64,000 nt of DNA from Euryhalocaulis caribicus (GTDB taxonomy: Bacteria > Pseudomonadota > Alphaproteobacteria > Caulobacterales > Maricaulaceae), in the NCBI RefSeq assembly GCF_000412185.1, contig NZ_ASJA01000001.1, positions 306,917-370,916 on the forward strand. Reading direction: 5' to 3'. The notes below the pieces were generated by a model that worked only from the letters and a program-made list of their open reading frames with translations, was not told the origin of the DNA and did not search any database. A program made the position numbers and the translations under genes. Shown in pieces: positions 7,999 to 15,853 of this stretch (position 1 is the first letter of the stretch; every line of letters starts with the position of its first letter).

Positions 7999-9393
7999 AT
8001 GACGCCGCGTTTGCGCACATCACCTAAGGGCCGCCAGCTTATCATGGCCTTCGAAGGCTTCCGCGAGGTCGCCGCGCCGCTGGATGAAGGCGGCTGGGTG
8101 GTCGGCTATGGCCACGTCAAAAGCGCCCGTGAGGGCGCCCGCGTCACCCGGGACGATGCGCAAAAGCTGCTGATCTACGATCTTCAGCCGGTCGAGGACG
8201 CCATCACCGAACACGTCTTCGCGCCCCTGACCCAGAATGAGTTCGATGCGCTCGCCTCGCTGGCCTTCAATATCGGCCCGGAGCGGTTCCTGCGCTCCGA
8301 CGTGCTGCTCAATATCAATGAAGGACGCCCCATCGACGCCGCCGAGGCGTTCGACGACTGGCGCATGACGGAGTTCGACGGCCGGGTCGTCGTGGTGGAT
8401 GCGCTGGCGCGCCGCCGCGCTGCGGAGAAGGCGCTCTTCCTGACACCTGAAGAGGGTTATGTCGTCGCGCCGACGCCCCAGGTCCGCGTGGCCAGCGCCA
8501 ATCCCGGCGGCTCGCGCGGCAGCGAAGCGGTCAGCGTCAGCGTCGATCTGCAAAGCGGCTCCAGCGCCCCGGAATTTGCGCCGCTGTCGCCCGCGCTTGA
8601 ACAGCCGGAGGCCGCGCCTGAACCCGCGCCGGCCATGAAAGAGGGCGGAACCCAGCCGCTTGAGGTGCATGTGGGGACCTTCGCGGACATGCCCGCCCCG
8701 GCCGCCGCTTCGCCTGAACCTGTAGAAGCCGAAGCCGCGCCGGACCAGGATGCCGAAGAGCCGGAAATGCTCGAATTCGATATCGCCATGCCTGAGCCGC
8801 AGGCGGCGCCCGAAGACGAGGCCGAGGCGCCGGACAGGGTTGAAGACGCCGCTGCGGAGCCAGAGGCGGACAAGCCCGCCGGCCCGCCCTCGCCGGAACC
8901 GGTCGAGGACGTGATAGCTCGCATCGCCCGGGGCATGGACGAGGAAGCCGAAGAAGATATCGCCAGCTTCGACGATGACGGCGAAGACGACGAGCACACA
9001 GAGAATTTCAGACCTTACGGAACGGCGAAAGCCACGGCCCTATCGGGGGATAACGGGCCTGTGGCTTCAGCCGGGCCGGTGACGGGCGACGCGCCCGAGC
9101 CGCCCAGCGAGGAAGAACTCTGGATATCCGAGGAGAAATCGGAGATCGAGAGATGGCGGGACCTCGCTGCGACGACGGAATCGGATGACGAGGGATCCAG
9201 CGCGCTCTGGTATGCGCTGTTCCTTGTCATTGGCGTCGGCCTCACCGGCTTCGGGCTTTTCGACTCCTATCTGCGCTGGAGCGGCGGGCGGGAGACTGCG
9301 CTCTACGGCCCGCTGATTGCCGCGGTGGGGGCAGTCGTGATGATCGGGTCGATGTGGTTTCTGGTGCGGCAGCTCGTCCGCGAGCGAACGTAG
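7999..9393 (+). CDS. spmX: SpmX-like polarity factor (degenerate lysozyme domain, acidic linker, two C-terminal TM helices)
   Basis: The 464-residue protein starts with a GH24 (T4/P21-type) muramidase domain of about 150 residues without a signal peptide. Glu19 in the FEGF motif and GYGH are kept, but the usual catalytic threonine before GYGH is replaced by valine and the aspartate is shifted by one position. A long proline/alanine/glutamate-rich linker (about residues 150-395) follows, then two transmembrane helices (about 403-424 and 436-457) and a basic tail. This architecture is that of SpmX, which in Caulobacter recruits the kinase DivJ and marks the stalked pole from the cytoplasmic side. 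Upstream AGGA precedes the ATG by 6 nt. The assignment rests on architecture rather than on alignment. Confidence 0.82.
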   Translation: MTPRLRTSPKGRQLIMAFEGFREVAAPLDEGGWVVGYGHVKSAREGARVTRDDAQKLLIYDLQPVEDAITEHVFAPLTQNEFDALASLAFNIGPERFLRSDVLLNINEGRPIDAAEAFDDWRMTEFDGRVVVVDALARRRAAEKALFLTPEEGYVVAPTPQVRVASANPGGSRGSEAVSVSVDLQSGSSAPEFAPLSPALEQPEAAPEPAPAMKEGGTQPLEVHVGTFADMPAPAAASPEPVEAEAAPDQDAEEPEMLEFDIAMPEPQAAPEDEAEAPDRVEDAAAEPEADKPAGPPSPEPVEDVIARIARGMDEEAEEDIASFDDDGEDDEHTENFRPYGTAKATALSGDNGPVASAGPVTGDAPEPPSEEELWISEEKSEIERWRDLAATTESDDEGSSALWYALFLVIGVGLTGFGLFDSYLRWSGGRETALYGPLIAAVGAVVMIGSMWFLVRQLVRERT

Positions 9394-9437
9394 CTGGCGG
9401 CTAGGCAGGACTTCAAAGCGCGTGGTAAGACCCGCGC

Positions 9438-10610
9438 ATGATTTCAAATTCCTATCCCGTTCTGAACTTCGACCTCGGCGACACCGCCGAGATGATTCGC
9501 GACACCGTGCAGAGCTTCGCCTCTGACAAGATCGCGCCCATCGCCGCAGAGATCGACGAAACCAACAAGTTTCCCAAGCATCTCTGGCCTCAGCTGGGCG
9601 AGCTGGGCCTTCTTGGCATCACCGTGGAGGAGGAGCTGGGCGGCACCGGCCTTGGCTATCTCGAACACGTGATCGCGATGGAGGAAATCTCCCGCGCCTC
9701 GGCGTCGGTGGGCCTCTCCTACGGCGCGCACTCCAATCTCTGCGTCAACCAGATCCGCCGCTGGGGCAATGACGAGCAGAAGCAGAAATACCTGCCGGGC
9801 CTCATCTCGGGCGAGCATGTCGGCTCCCTGGCGATGAGCGAGCCGGGCGCCGGGTCCGATGTCGTCTCCATGAAGACGCGCGCGGTGAAGAAGGGCGATC
9901 ATTACGTCCTGAACGGCAACAAGATGTGGATCACCAACGCCCCGGAAGCCGAGACGCTGGTCGTCTACGCCAAGACCGACCCCGAGGGCGGATCGAAGGG
10001 CATGACGGCCTTCCTGATCGAGAAGGGCATGAAGGGGTTCTCCGTCGCCCAGAAGCTGGACAAGCTGGGCATGCGCGGCTCCGACACCGCCGAGCTGGTG
10101 TTCGAGGATTGCGAAGTGCCCGAAGAGAACGTCATGGGCCCGGTGGGCGGCGGCGCTCAGGTGCTGATGTCGGGCCTGGATTATGAGCGCGCGGTTCTGG
10201 CCGCCGGCCCCATCGGCATCATGCAGGCCTGCCTCGACGTGGTGATCCCGTATGTTCACGAGCGCAAGCAGTTCGGCAAATCCATCGGCGAGTTCCAGCT
10301 GATGCAGGGCAAGCTGGCGGACATGTATGTCACGCTGGGCGCGGCGCGGTCCTATATCTACGCCGTGGCGCAGGCCTGCGACCGGGGCGAGACCACCCGC
10401 AAGGACGCCGCGGGCGCGATCCTGTTCGCCTCGGAAAAGGCCACGTGGATGGCCTTGGAAGCGATCCAGTGTCTGGGCGGCAACGGCTATATCAACGAAT
10501 ACCCGACGGGCCGCCTGCTGCGCGACGCCAAGCTCTATGAGATCGGCGCCGGCACGCAGGAAATCCGCCGCTGGCTGATCGGCCGGGAGCTGTTCGGCGA
10601 GACCGGGTAG
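9438..10610 (+). CDS. ivd: Isovaleryl-CoA dehydrogenase
   Basis: An FAD-dependent acyl-CoA dehydrogenase of 390 residues that converts isovaleryl-CoA to 3-methylcrotonyl-CoA in leucine degradation. The family signatures [10 protein letters not shown] and the C-terminal QCLGGNGY...[12 protein letters not shown] are present. The catalytic glutamate is Glu250 in [12 protein letters not shown], the helix-G position typical of isovaleryl-CoA dehydrogenases, rather than the later C-terminal position used by short- and medium-chain enzymes. The next leucine-pathway gene (mccA-like) lies 5.2 kb downstream; the carboxylase beta subunit is not in the window. Confidence 0.9.
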   Translation: MISNSYPVLNFDLGDTAEMIRDTVQSFASDKIAPIAAEIDETNKFPKHLWPQLGELGLLGITVEEELGGTGLGYLEHVIAMEEISRASASVGLSYGAHSNLCVNQIRRWGNDEQKQKYLPGLISGEHVGSLAMSEPGAGSDVVSMKTRAVKKGDHYVLNGNKMWITNAPEAETLVVYAKTDPEGGSKGMTAFLIEKGMKGFSVAQKLDKLGMRGSDTAELVFEDCEVPEENVMGPVGGGAQVLMSGLDYERAVLAAGPIGIMQACLDVVIPYVHERKQFGKSIGEFQLMQGKLADMYVTLGAARSYIYAVAQACDRGETTRKDAAGAILFASEKATWMALEAIQCLGGNGYINEYPTGRLLRDAKLYEIGAGTQEIRRWLIGRELFGETG

Positions 10611-10632
10611 GGCGCCGGCGAGGGGGCCGTAA

Positions 10633-11247
10633 ATGATCGGTATCGTTACAGCCGCCCTGGCAATGTATGCCGGCCAGGCGCAATCCCTCCAGGCTAGGCC
10701 TGATTGCTCCCACGACCGCGCCGCCATGCTGGCGATGGATCTGGACGCTTTCGACCAGACTTATGAGTCCGGATGGCGAACGCTGGCCAATATCAAGGGC
10801 TGCGAAGCCGCCGCGGCCGACCTGATCGCTGACTGGCGCGCCAGAAATGCGCCGGACAATCCATCCTTGATGCGCTGGCATGAAGGCCAGCTGCGCGCCG
10901 CGGCGGGCGATGCCGAAGGCGCTATCCAGTCGATGCGCCTCTCCGCCGCGGAGGAGGAGGCCGCGGGAGACATGGCGGACCTGGCCTATAAGCAGGCGAC
11001 AATTGCTTTTCTGGAGCGGGACTGGGATTCCCTGATCCAATGGCGCGACAGACTGGCGAAAACGCCCAGGCCTGAAGGGTTCGATGAGGCCGCCGACAAG
11101 TTTGAGGCGGAATATGGCTGGCGGCCTGTCTGGCCGTCCAATCTGAATGTTGTCGATGGTTTGATCGCCTGCTTCGACCAGCCCTACGCGGTCGCATACA
11201 CGACAGAATGTCAGCCGGGTTCTGGGCCTTCCGTCGCGGAAGAATAG
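10633..11247 (+). CDS. Exported protein of unknown function
   Basis: A 204-residue protein with a short hydrophobic N-terminus (about 15 residues ending AQS), probably a signal peptide. The body is mostly alpha-helical, with alternating alanine-rich helices (about residues 60-130) that look like degenerate TPR or Sel1-like pairs, and three or four cysteines placed near the ends. It starts 22 nt after ivd, so it may be cotranscribed, but nothing ties it to leucine degradation. The gene family was not recognised. Confidence 0.6.
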   Translation: MIGIVTAALAMYAGQAQSLQARPDCSHDRAAMLAMDLDAFDQTYESGWRTLANIKGCEAAAADLIADWRARNAPDNPSLMRWHEGQLRAAAGDAEGAIQSMRLSAAEEEAAGDMADLAYKQATIAFLERDWDSLIQWRDRLAKTPRPEGFDEAADKFEAEYGWRPVWPSNLNVVDGLIACFDQPYAVAYTTECQPGSGPSVAEE

Positions 11248-11277
11248 GCATCCAATTCAAAGGAATGACCCGACGGG

Positions 11278-12549
11278 TCAGGCGTTGATTCTCTCGCCGT
11301 TTTCCTGTCCGGCCAGCGGCGTGTGAGCGATCCGGAAACGGCTGACAGCGCGGCTGTTGGTCCACTCAACGATATCCTCGATCCGGATGGCAGTATCCGG
11401 CCACCCTGTCCGCGGATCGACGATGAAAGCCACCCCGACATTGCGTCCGGCGGACTGGTACAGCGCCTGCCAGACCGTATCGCTTTCCTTGACCGGGAAG
11501 GCCAGCAGGGGGGCGCAAGCTTGCGTTTCTTCCTGTCGGTACAGGCTGCGGTCCACATAATCGCGGAAGAAATCATTGCCGTGTTTCATCTGGGCATAGA
11601 GTCGGCGCTTGTCCTCATCCGGCAGCTCGCGCCAATAGGTCAGGAACGTCTTCCGCGGGGCATAGGCAAACAGCCCGATATAATCGCGGCTCTCACGCAC
11701 GAAGAATATCAGATCGGGTTTGTCTCCCTCGATATGCTCCGCCTCCAGAAAGCGCGTGAACCGGTCTTCAATCGGCAGGCTGGTCATATCGAGGACCAGC
11801 ACTTTACGCCGGTAAAATTCACTTTCCCGGATCTCGCGCAGCGCCTTCTCCAGCTTGCTCAGCTCGGCCTGGTCGGCGGCCGGTTTGATCAAAACTTCGT
11901 CATGCGTCCAGGCGGGCAGGGTCTTCAGCACCGGTTTGCTTTTCTTGCTGATGGCGTCGCTCAGCCCGGTCGAGGCGACGCTGGAATAATAGCGTATGCC
12001 CTCGAGATCGCTCGTCGCGACCCTTTGCAAAACCTCGATTTGCCGTCCGGTGGACTCCAGCAGGACCTGCAGGGTCCGGCCCAGCAGAACCACGATCACG
12101 CCGCTGCCAAAGATCAGGCCGAAACCGGCCAGAATCGCAGAAGCGGAAATCAGGTATGGCGCGGCGTCTCCCGCCGTATCCAGCAGGCCGGAAAAGACCG
12201 GCACGCGGCTTCCATTCCGTATGCTGATTGTGATCAGCATGTGCGCGAAGGGGGCAAGGATCGCCGCCGTCGCCACGCCAATCAGAAGATAGACTTTCCA
12301 CAGCACGGGCTTCGAATAGGCGTATTCCTGACCCAGAACGCGCCGCTCCTTCTCCCAGATCGCCAGCCAGGCCGCGATGAAGACAAGTATGATGATGATT
12401 ACGGCTCCGATCCCGACGCGCAGGAGACTGGATTGCGCGTGCAGCAACGCTGCGGCCGCCAGCGCGAACACGCTGAAAATCGCGCCCCCCAGCATGCTCA
12501 CAGCTACCCGGCCCCAGACGCGGGCGTCGGTTTTGAAGCGTTTTTTCAT
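11278..12549 (-). CDS. Four-TM membrane protein with cytoplasmic C-terminal domain, unknown function
   Basis: A 423-residue protein. Hydrophobic segments at about 13-37, 43-63, 84-107 and 131-155 predict four membrane helices, starting after a basic MKKRFK. The remaining 260 residues form a soluble domain with alternating helices and strands and many charged residues; it contains no motif recognised here. The opposite strand also has a long open frame, but that one is arginine/glutamine-rich and lacks hydrophobic segments, whereas this frame has clear membrane helices. A short inverted repeat TGACCC-GAC-GGGTCA at 11266-11280 sits at the convergent junction with the preceding gene and overlaps this stop codon. 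Confidence 0.65.
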   Translation of the reverse strand: MKKRFKTDARVWGRVAVSMLGGAIFSVFALAAAALLHAQSSLLRVGIGAVIIIILVFIAAWLAIWEKERRVLGQEYAYSKPVLWKVYLLIGVATAAILAPFAHMLITISIRNGSRVPVFSGLLDTAGDAAPYLISASAILAGFGLIFGSGVIVVLLGRTLQVLLESTGRQIEVLQRVATSDLEGIRYYSSVASTGLSDAISKKSKPVLKTLPAWTHDEVLIKPAADQAELSKLEKALREIRESEFYRRKVLVLDMTSLPIEDRFTRFLEAEHIEGDKPDLIFFVRESRDYIGLFAYAPRKTFLTYWRELPDEDKRRLYAQMKHGNDFFRDYVDRSLYRQEETQACAPLLAFPVKESDTVWQALYQSAGRNVGVAFIVDPRTGWPDTAIRIEDIVEWTNSRAVSRFRIAHTPLAGQENGERINA

Positions 12550-12663
12550 CCCACCACCCCGGCGAACCGGTTTATGGTTAATTCAGTGATGCGTAGTTTC
12601 CAAGAAAGATGAGTTTAATGCCGTTTTGCAGGCTGTGGATGCATTTACAGGGACTTGGTCCAA

Positions 12664-13158
12664 ATGATTGAAATACTGGCGCTTGTTCTTCTGATCGGCG
12701 GGGAAAGTCAGAGCGGTTACGACACGCTCAAAACCCCTTCCGGGGCTGACCGCGCCGCGCTTGCCGACTGCCTGTCTGCGGCCAGGGAGGAGGGCGATGC
12801 CTGGCAATCCTGCGCCGGCGTCGTCAGCGATCCCTGTATGGACAAGCCGGAAGGCTACACCACGGTCGGCATGGTTGCGTGTCAGGCGCGGGAGACCGCG
12901 TTGTGGGACGGCTATCTCAACGCCTGGTACCGGGACGCCCGCGCCGCCTTGCCGGGAAAGGCGGCCGATGATTTGCGGGATGTGCAGCGCTACTGGATCG
13001 AATACCGGGACGCCAAATGCGCGCTCCCCTACGCGGTTTTCGAGGGCGGAACCATGGCGCAACCGGTCGCCGCCGGGTGCATGCTGGAAGAGACCGCCAG
13101 CCGCGCTCTGGACCTCGCCGGGATTATCGAAATGGCTGGCGGAGACGTTGAATTTTAA
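12664..13158 (+). CDS. Exported LprI/DUF1311-like protein
   Basis: About 164 residues with an N-terminal hydrophobic segment. The C-terminal half has the DUF1311 (lysozyme-inhibitor LprI-like) pattern: paired cysteines, LNAWYRDARAAL, DVQRYWIEYRDAKC, then C-x-LEETASRALDL. In the family this small helical domain is periplasmic and disulfide-bonded; inhibition of lysozyme is known only for some members. The ATG at 12664 is preferred over the TTG at 12655; AGGGA lies about 10 nt upstream. Function here is inferred from the domain pattern alone. Confidence 0.7.
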   Translation: MIEILALVLLIGGESQSGYDTLKTPSGADRAALADCLSAAREEGDAWQSCAGVVSDPCMDKPEGYTTVGMVACQARETALWDGYLNAWYRDARAALPGKAADDLRDVQRYWIEYRDAKCALPYAVFEGGTMAQPVAAGCMLEETASRALDLAGIIEMAGGDVEF

Positions 13159-13219
13159 TACGCGAAGAACTCTGGCGAGGCTGATGCGTTAGGTTGGTAA
13201 CGCCAATTGCGGAGCCATC

Positions 13220-13414
13220 ATGAAAACCAGGTCAATTTGCGCCGCCATAATGCTGGCTTCCGCGTCGTTTCTGGCCGCTTGCGGAAACGACAGTCCTGTC
13301 GTCGACGCAGACACGACAGAAGCCGACACGGCTGAACCGGGCGATCCGCGGACAGGCGGCCGCGATGCGCCGGAGCCGGAGTCAGGCGCGGAGTCCGGAA
13401 ACGGGGAAGGCTAA
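13220..13414 (+). CDS. Small acidic lipoprotein
   Basis: A 64-residue protein with a basic N-terminus, a hydrophobic segment and the lipobox LAAC at residues 18-21. The mature part is a low-complexity tail rich in Asp, Glu, Gly and Pro, so it is probably unstructured. GGAG lies 6 nt upstream of the ATG, which supports translation. Its role is unknown; such small lipoproteins are common in this lineage. Confidence 0.65.
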   Translation: MKTRSICAAIMLASASFLAACGNDSPVVDADTTEADTAEPGDPRTGGRDAPEPESGAESGNGEG

Positions 13415-13558
13415 AAAATTCGATTTCCGGCTTTGCCTCGGCGTTTCACCGCCTATGTTAAAAATACGGATGGCTGACCGCGCTGCGCCATCCATTCCAT
13501 GCCGGAACGGATCAGGCCCGCGCACTCGACGCATCCGCTGGAAACGGAAGGCCTGATC

Positions 13559-13960
13559 ATGACTTTCAAGACTCTTCTTGGCGCCGGCGCCGCAACCGTC
13601 TTTGTCGCCGCGGCCGCATTTGCGCAGGACGACGCCCGTTCTGCCGGCGAACAGACCGCTGAAACAGTTGAATCCGCCGATGAAACCACGGACGAAGTGG
13701 TGGTGCGCGGCATCCGGATAGAACCGGTTTACTGGGAACGCTACAAACCGGTCCCGCTGGAATATCAGGGTCCGGCCATGCGGTCCGATGGCGAAGTTGA
13801 ACGCGCCTCGACTGAGGTCGGCGGCGCCTCCTTTGGTCTGGTCGCCGATTACGGCGCACAGCCCGCGGACGCCGCGTCTCCTTCAGACACGATGAGCGTG
13901 CTGGATGAAGACAACACCGCGCTTAACGTAACGGTTCGGCCCGCGCCGGAAGGCCAATAG
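13559..13960 (+). CDS. Exported protein of unknown function
   Basis: About 133 residues with a clear cleavable signal peptide (hydrophobic core ending AAAAFAQ). The mature protein contains EVVVRGIRIEPVYWERY and is acidic elsewhere; no domain was recognised. The ATG at 13559 is chosen because the signal peptide starts there and GGAAGG lies about 8 nt upstream; the frame is open 60 nt further upstream with an unconvincing sequence. It ends 2 nt before the stop of the convergent patatin gene. Confidence 0.6.
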   Translation: MTFKTLLGAGAATVFVAAAAFAQDDARSAGEQTAETVESADETTDEVVVRGIRIEPVYWERYKPVPLEYQGPAMRSDGEVERASTEVGGASFGLVADYGAQPADAASPSDTMSVLDEDNTALNVTVRPAPEGQ

Positions 13961-13962
13961 GC

Positions 13963-15717
13963 TCAAGGCCCGATAATATCGGACATCGGCGATTGCGTGG
14001 CGGTCAGGGCTTCCGGCCCTCCGTCCAGATCCCCCAGTACCGCCTTGGCGGTGTCATATCCTTCCTGGACGGCCTGGTCGTAGGACCGCCAGTTGCGGAT
14101 ATCGATATTCTGCAGACCCGGATGGATCAGGACATCCGCCTCGTCGCGGCGAATCATCATCTCGCCTTCCCTTCCGGCCGTGGCGGACCGCAGCAGCAGC
14201 GAGGCGATGGGCGGCGTATCCCTGAATCCGTGCTGTAACACCCAGGAGAAGAAATTCGGCGCGTCGACGAAATCGTCAGCGTCGATGGCGTTGGTCCGGC
14301 CCACATCCAGCCCGACAATCGGCCCGCGGTGAAAGTTTCGCATCTCGTCGGCCGGGAAATTCTTCATCACCGCGCCATCGACCAGAAGCTGATCGTCCTG
14401 AACCACGGGCGGCAACAGGCCGGGAATGGCGATGGACGCGCGCAGAGCTTCACGCAGCATGCCCTGCTTGTGCACCATGGGTTCGCCCTTGGTCAGGTTG
14501 GTGGAGATACAGAAGAAAGGATGCTGCAGATCGGTGATATCGACGTCGCCGAAATGCCGTTTCAGGCGGGCGTCGACTTTCTTGCCCCGTGTCAGGGACA
14601 CAACCGGAAGAACGTAATCGTCCAGCGGATTGGTCTCCACGAAGGCCTGTCTTAGGCGGCGGTCCAGCTCCTCGTCGTCCCAGCCCATGGCAACGCCTGC
14701 AGCGATGATCGCGCCCATGCTGGTGCCGCCCAGAAAGTCAAAATGAAAGCCGGCCTCCCGCAGCGCCCGAATCGCCCCGACATGGGCATAGGCGCGCGCC
14801 CCGCCGCCGGACAGGACCAGCCCGATCGACTTGCCGCAGGCGGTGCGGGCCAGCGCGTCGACATCGTGGTCATTGCCGATGCGCCAGTGGAAAATCCGCG
14901 TCGCCCGCGCCGCATTCATCCATTCTCTCGGCGCGGCCTGTGGCGGCGCGCCCTGCGGGTGGATCAGAACCATGTCGACCAGCCGCAGCCGCGCCAGCGG
15001 CGTCATTTCACCCGGCAACAGCGGATCGCTTGGACGCGCGTCAGAGCGCCCCAGCAGCCAGATCCGGTCGGCCTGCCGCAGCACGGCGCGGGTCCATGAT
15101 CCCTCCCGCAGCGGCGCGGCCAGAAGCACCTGATCGTATTTGTCTTCCAGCTGGGCGAGGCGGTCCATATCGCCCGCTTCCTCCCCGTCCATATACGCGA
15201 CCTTCGACCCGGTGCGCTCCATCGCTTCGGCCAGTTGCAGCCCGTATGCGCGCAGGTCGATGGAAGGGGAGGAGGAAATAAGGGCGAAAACGCGCGGCGC
15301 GGAGCTGCGCGGATTGGCGCGCCGCATCCGGGTAATCATCATGCGCGCCAGATCGCCCATAAACTCCGGACGCCGCCCGACAATTTCCAGAAATTCGTCT
15401 TTCGGCAGCGCAATCAGCTCTGAGTCGCGCAAAGCATAAACGGAAGCGGAATGCGGCTGGTCGGCAAACAGTGCGATTTCGCCGGCCGGTTCTCCGGGCC
15501 GGATATGGCCCAGCAGCTCCAGTTGACCGTCGCGTTCCCGGAATGCGCCCACGGAGCCGGAAACCACGAAATACAGGGCATCCGCCGGGTCGCCCTTGTG
15601 GAATAGCGGTTGCCCTCCGGGCAGGCTGAACCATCTCGCCTCGCGCCGCACGGCGCGTCGCGCCAGGAAGCCCAGCTTGTCGAGGATCGGAAGGTCGATT
15701 GTATCCTTGGGGACCAT
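13963..15717 (-). CDS. Cyclic-nucleotide-domain patatin-like phospholipase (NTE family)
   Basis: A 584-residue protein related in layout to neuropathy target esterase. Residues about 15-115 form a cNMP-binding/cupin domain (PGEPAGEIALFADQPHSASVYA), followed by a linker domain and then the patatin domain. The patatin part has the oxyanion loop SGGGARA, nucleophile Ser333 in GGTSMG and the dyad Asp447 in VDGAV. It should hydrolyse lysophospholipids or other acyl esters at the membrane face, possibly gated by ligand binding to the N-terminal domain. The ATG at 15717 is chosen; a TTG at 15753 would add 12 residues. Its substrate and its ligand, if any, are unknown. Confidence 0.85.
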   Translation of the reverse strand: MVPKDTIDLPILDKLGFLARRAVRREARWFSLPGGQPLFHKGDPADALYFVVSGSVGAFRERDGQLELLGHIRPGEPAGEIALFADQPHSASVYALRDSELIALPKDEFLEIVGRRPEFMGDLARMMITRMRRANPRSSAPRVFALISSSPSIDLRAYGLQLAEAMERTGSKVAYMDGEEAGDMDRLAQLEDKYDQVLLAAPLREGSWTRAVLRQADRIWLLGRSDARPSDPLLPGEMTPLARLRLVDMVLIHPQGAPPQAAPREWMNAARATRIFHWRIGNDHDVDALARTACGKSIGLVLSGGGARAYAHVGAIRALREAGFHFDFLGGTSMGAIIAAGVAMGWDDEELDRRLRQAFVETNPLDDYVLPVVSLTRGKKVDARLKRHFGDVDITDLQHPFFCISTNLTKGEPMVHKQGMLREALRASIAIPGLLPPVVQDDQLLVDGAVMKNFPADEMRNFHRGPIVGLDVGRTNAIDADDFVDAPNFFSWVLQHGFRDTPPIASLLLRSATAGREGEMMIRRDEADVLIHPGLQNIDIRNWRSYDQAVQEGYDTAKAVLGDLDGGPEALTATQSPMSDIIGP

Positions 15718-15853
15718 GTATCCAGAGTGTCCGGCCTTGAACCTTGCCGTCAATCAGTGATCTTGAAGGCTGCGGCGGCTTGCCCAACCGGCCCGGATCG
15801 GTGAGGGTCGCCGCAAATTGGATTTCTACGGGTTGAAGACGGTTTTTCCTGAC

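Noticed and set aside
6300..8045. A 581-codon minus-strand frame across mgtE and the Kelch gene
   Set aside because: It crosses two well-supported plus-strand genes and shows low-complexity Arg/Ala composition.
7999..8450. Phage endolysin or active lysozyme
   Set aside because: There is no signal peptide, holin or phage gene nearby, the active site is altered and the C-terminal membrane anchor fits SpmX.
11323..12612. A 429-codon open frame on the plus strand opposite the four-TM gene
   Set aside because: Its product is Gln/Arg/His-rich without any domain or membrane segment; the minus-strand frame has clear TM helices and start context.
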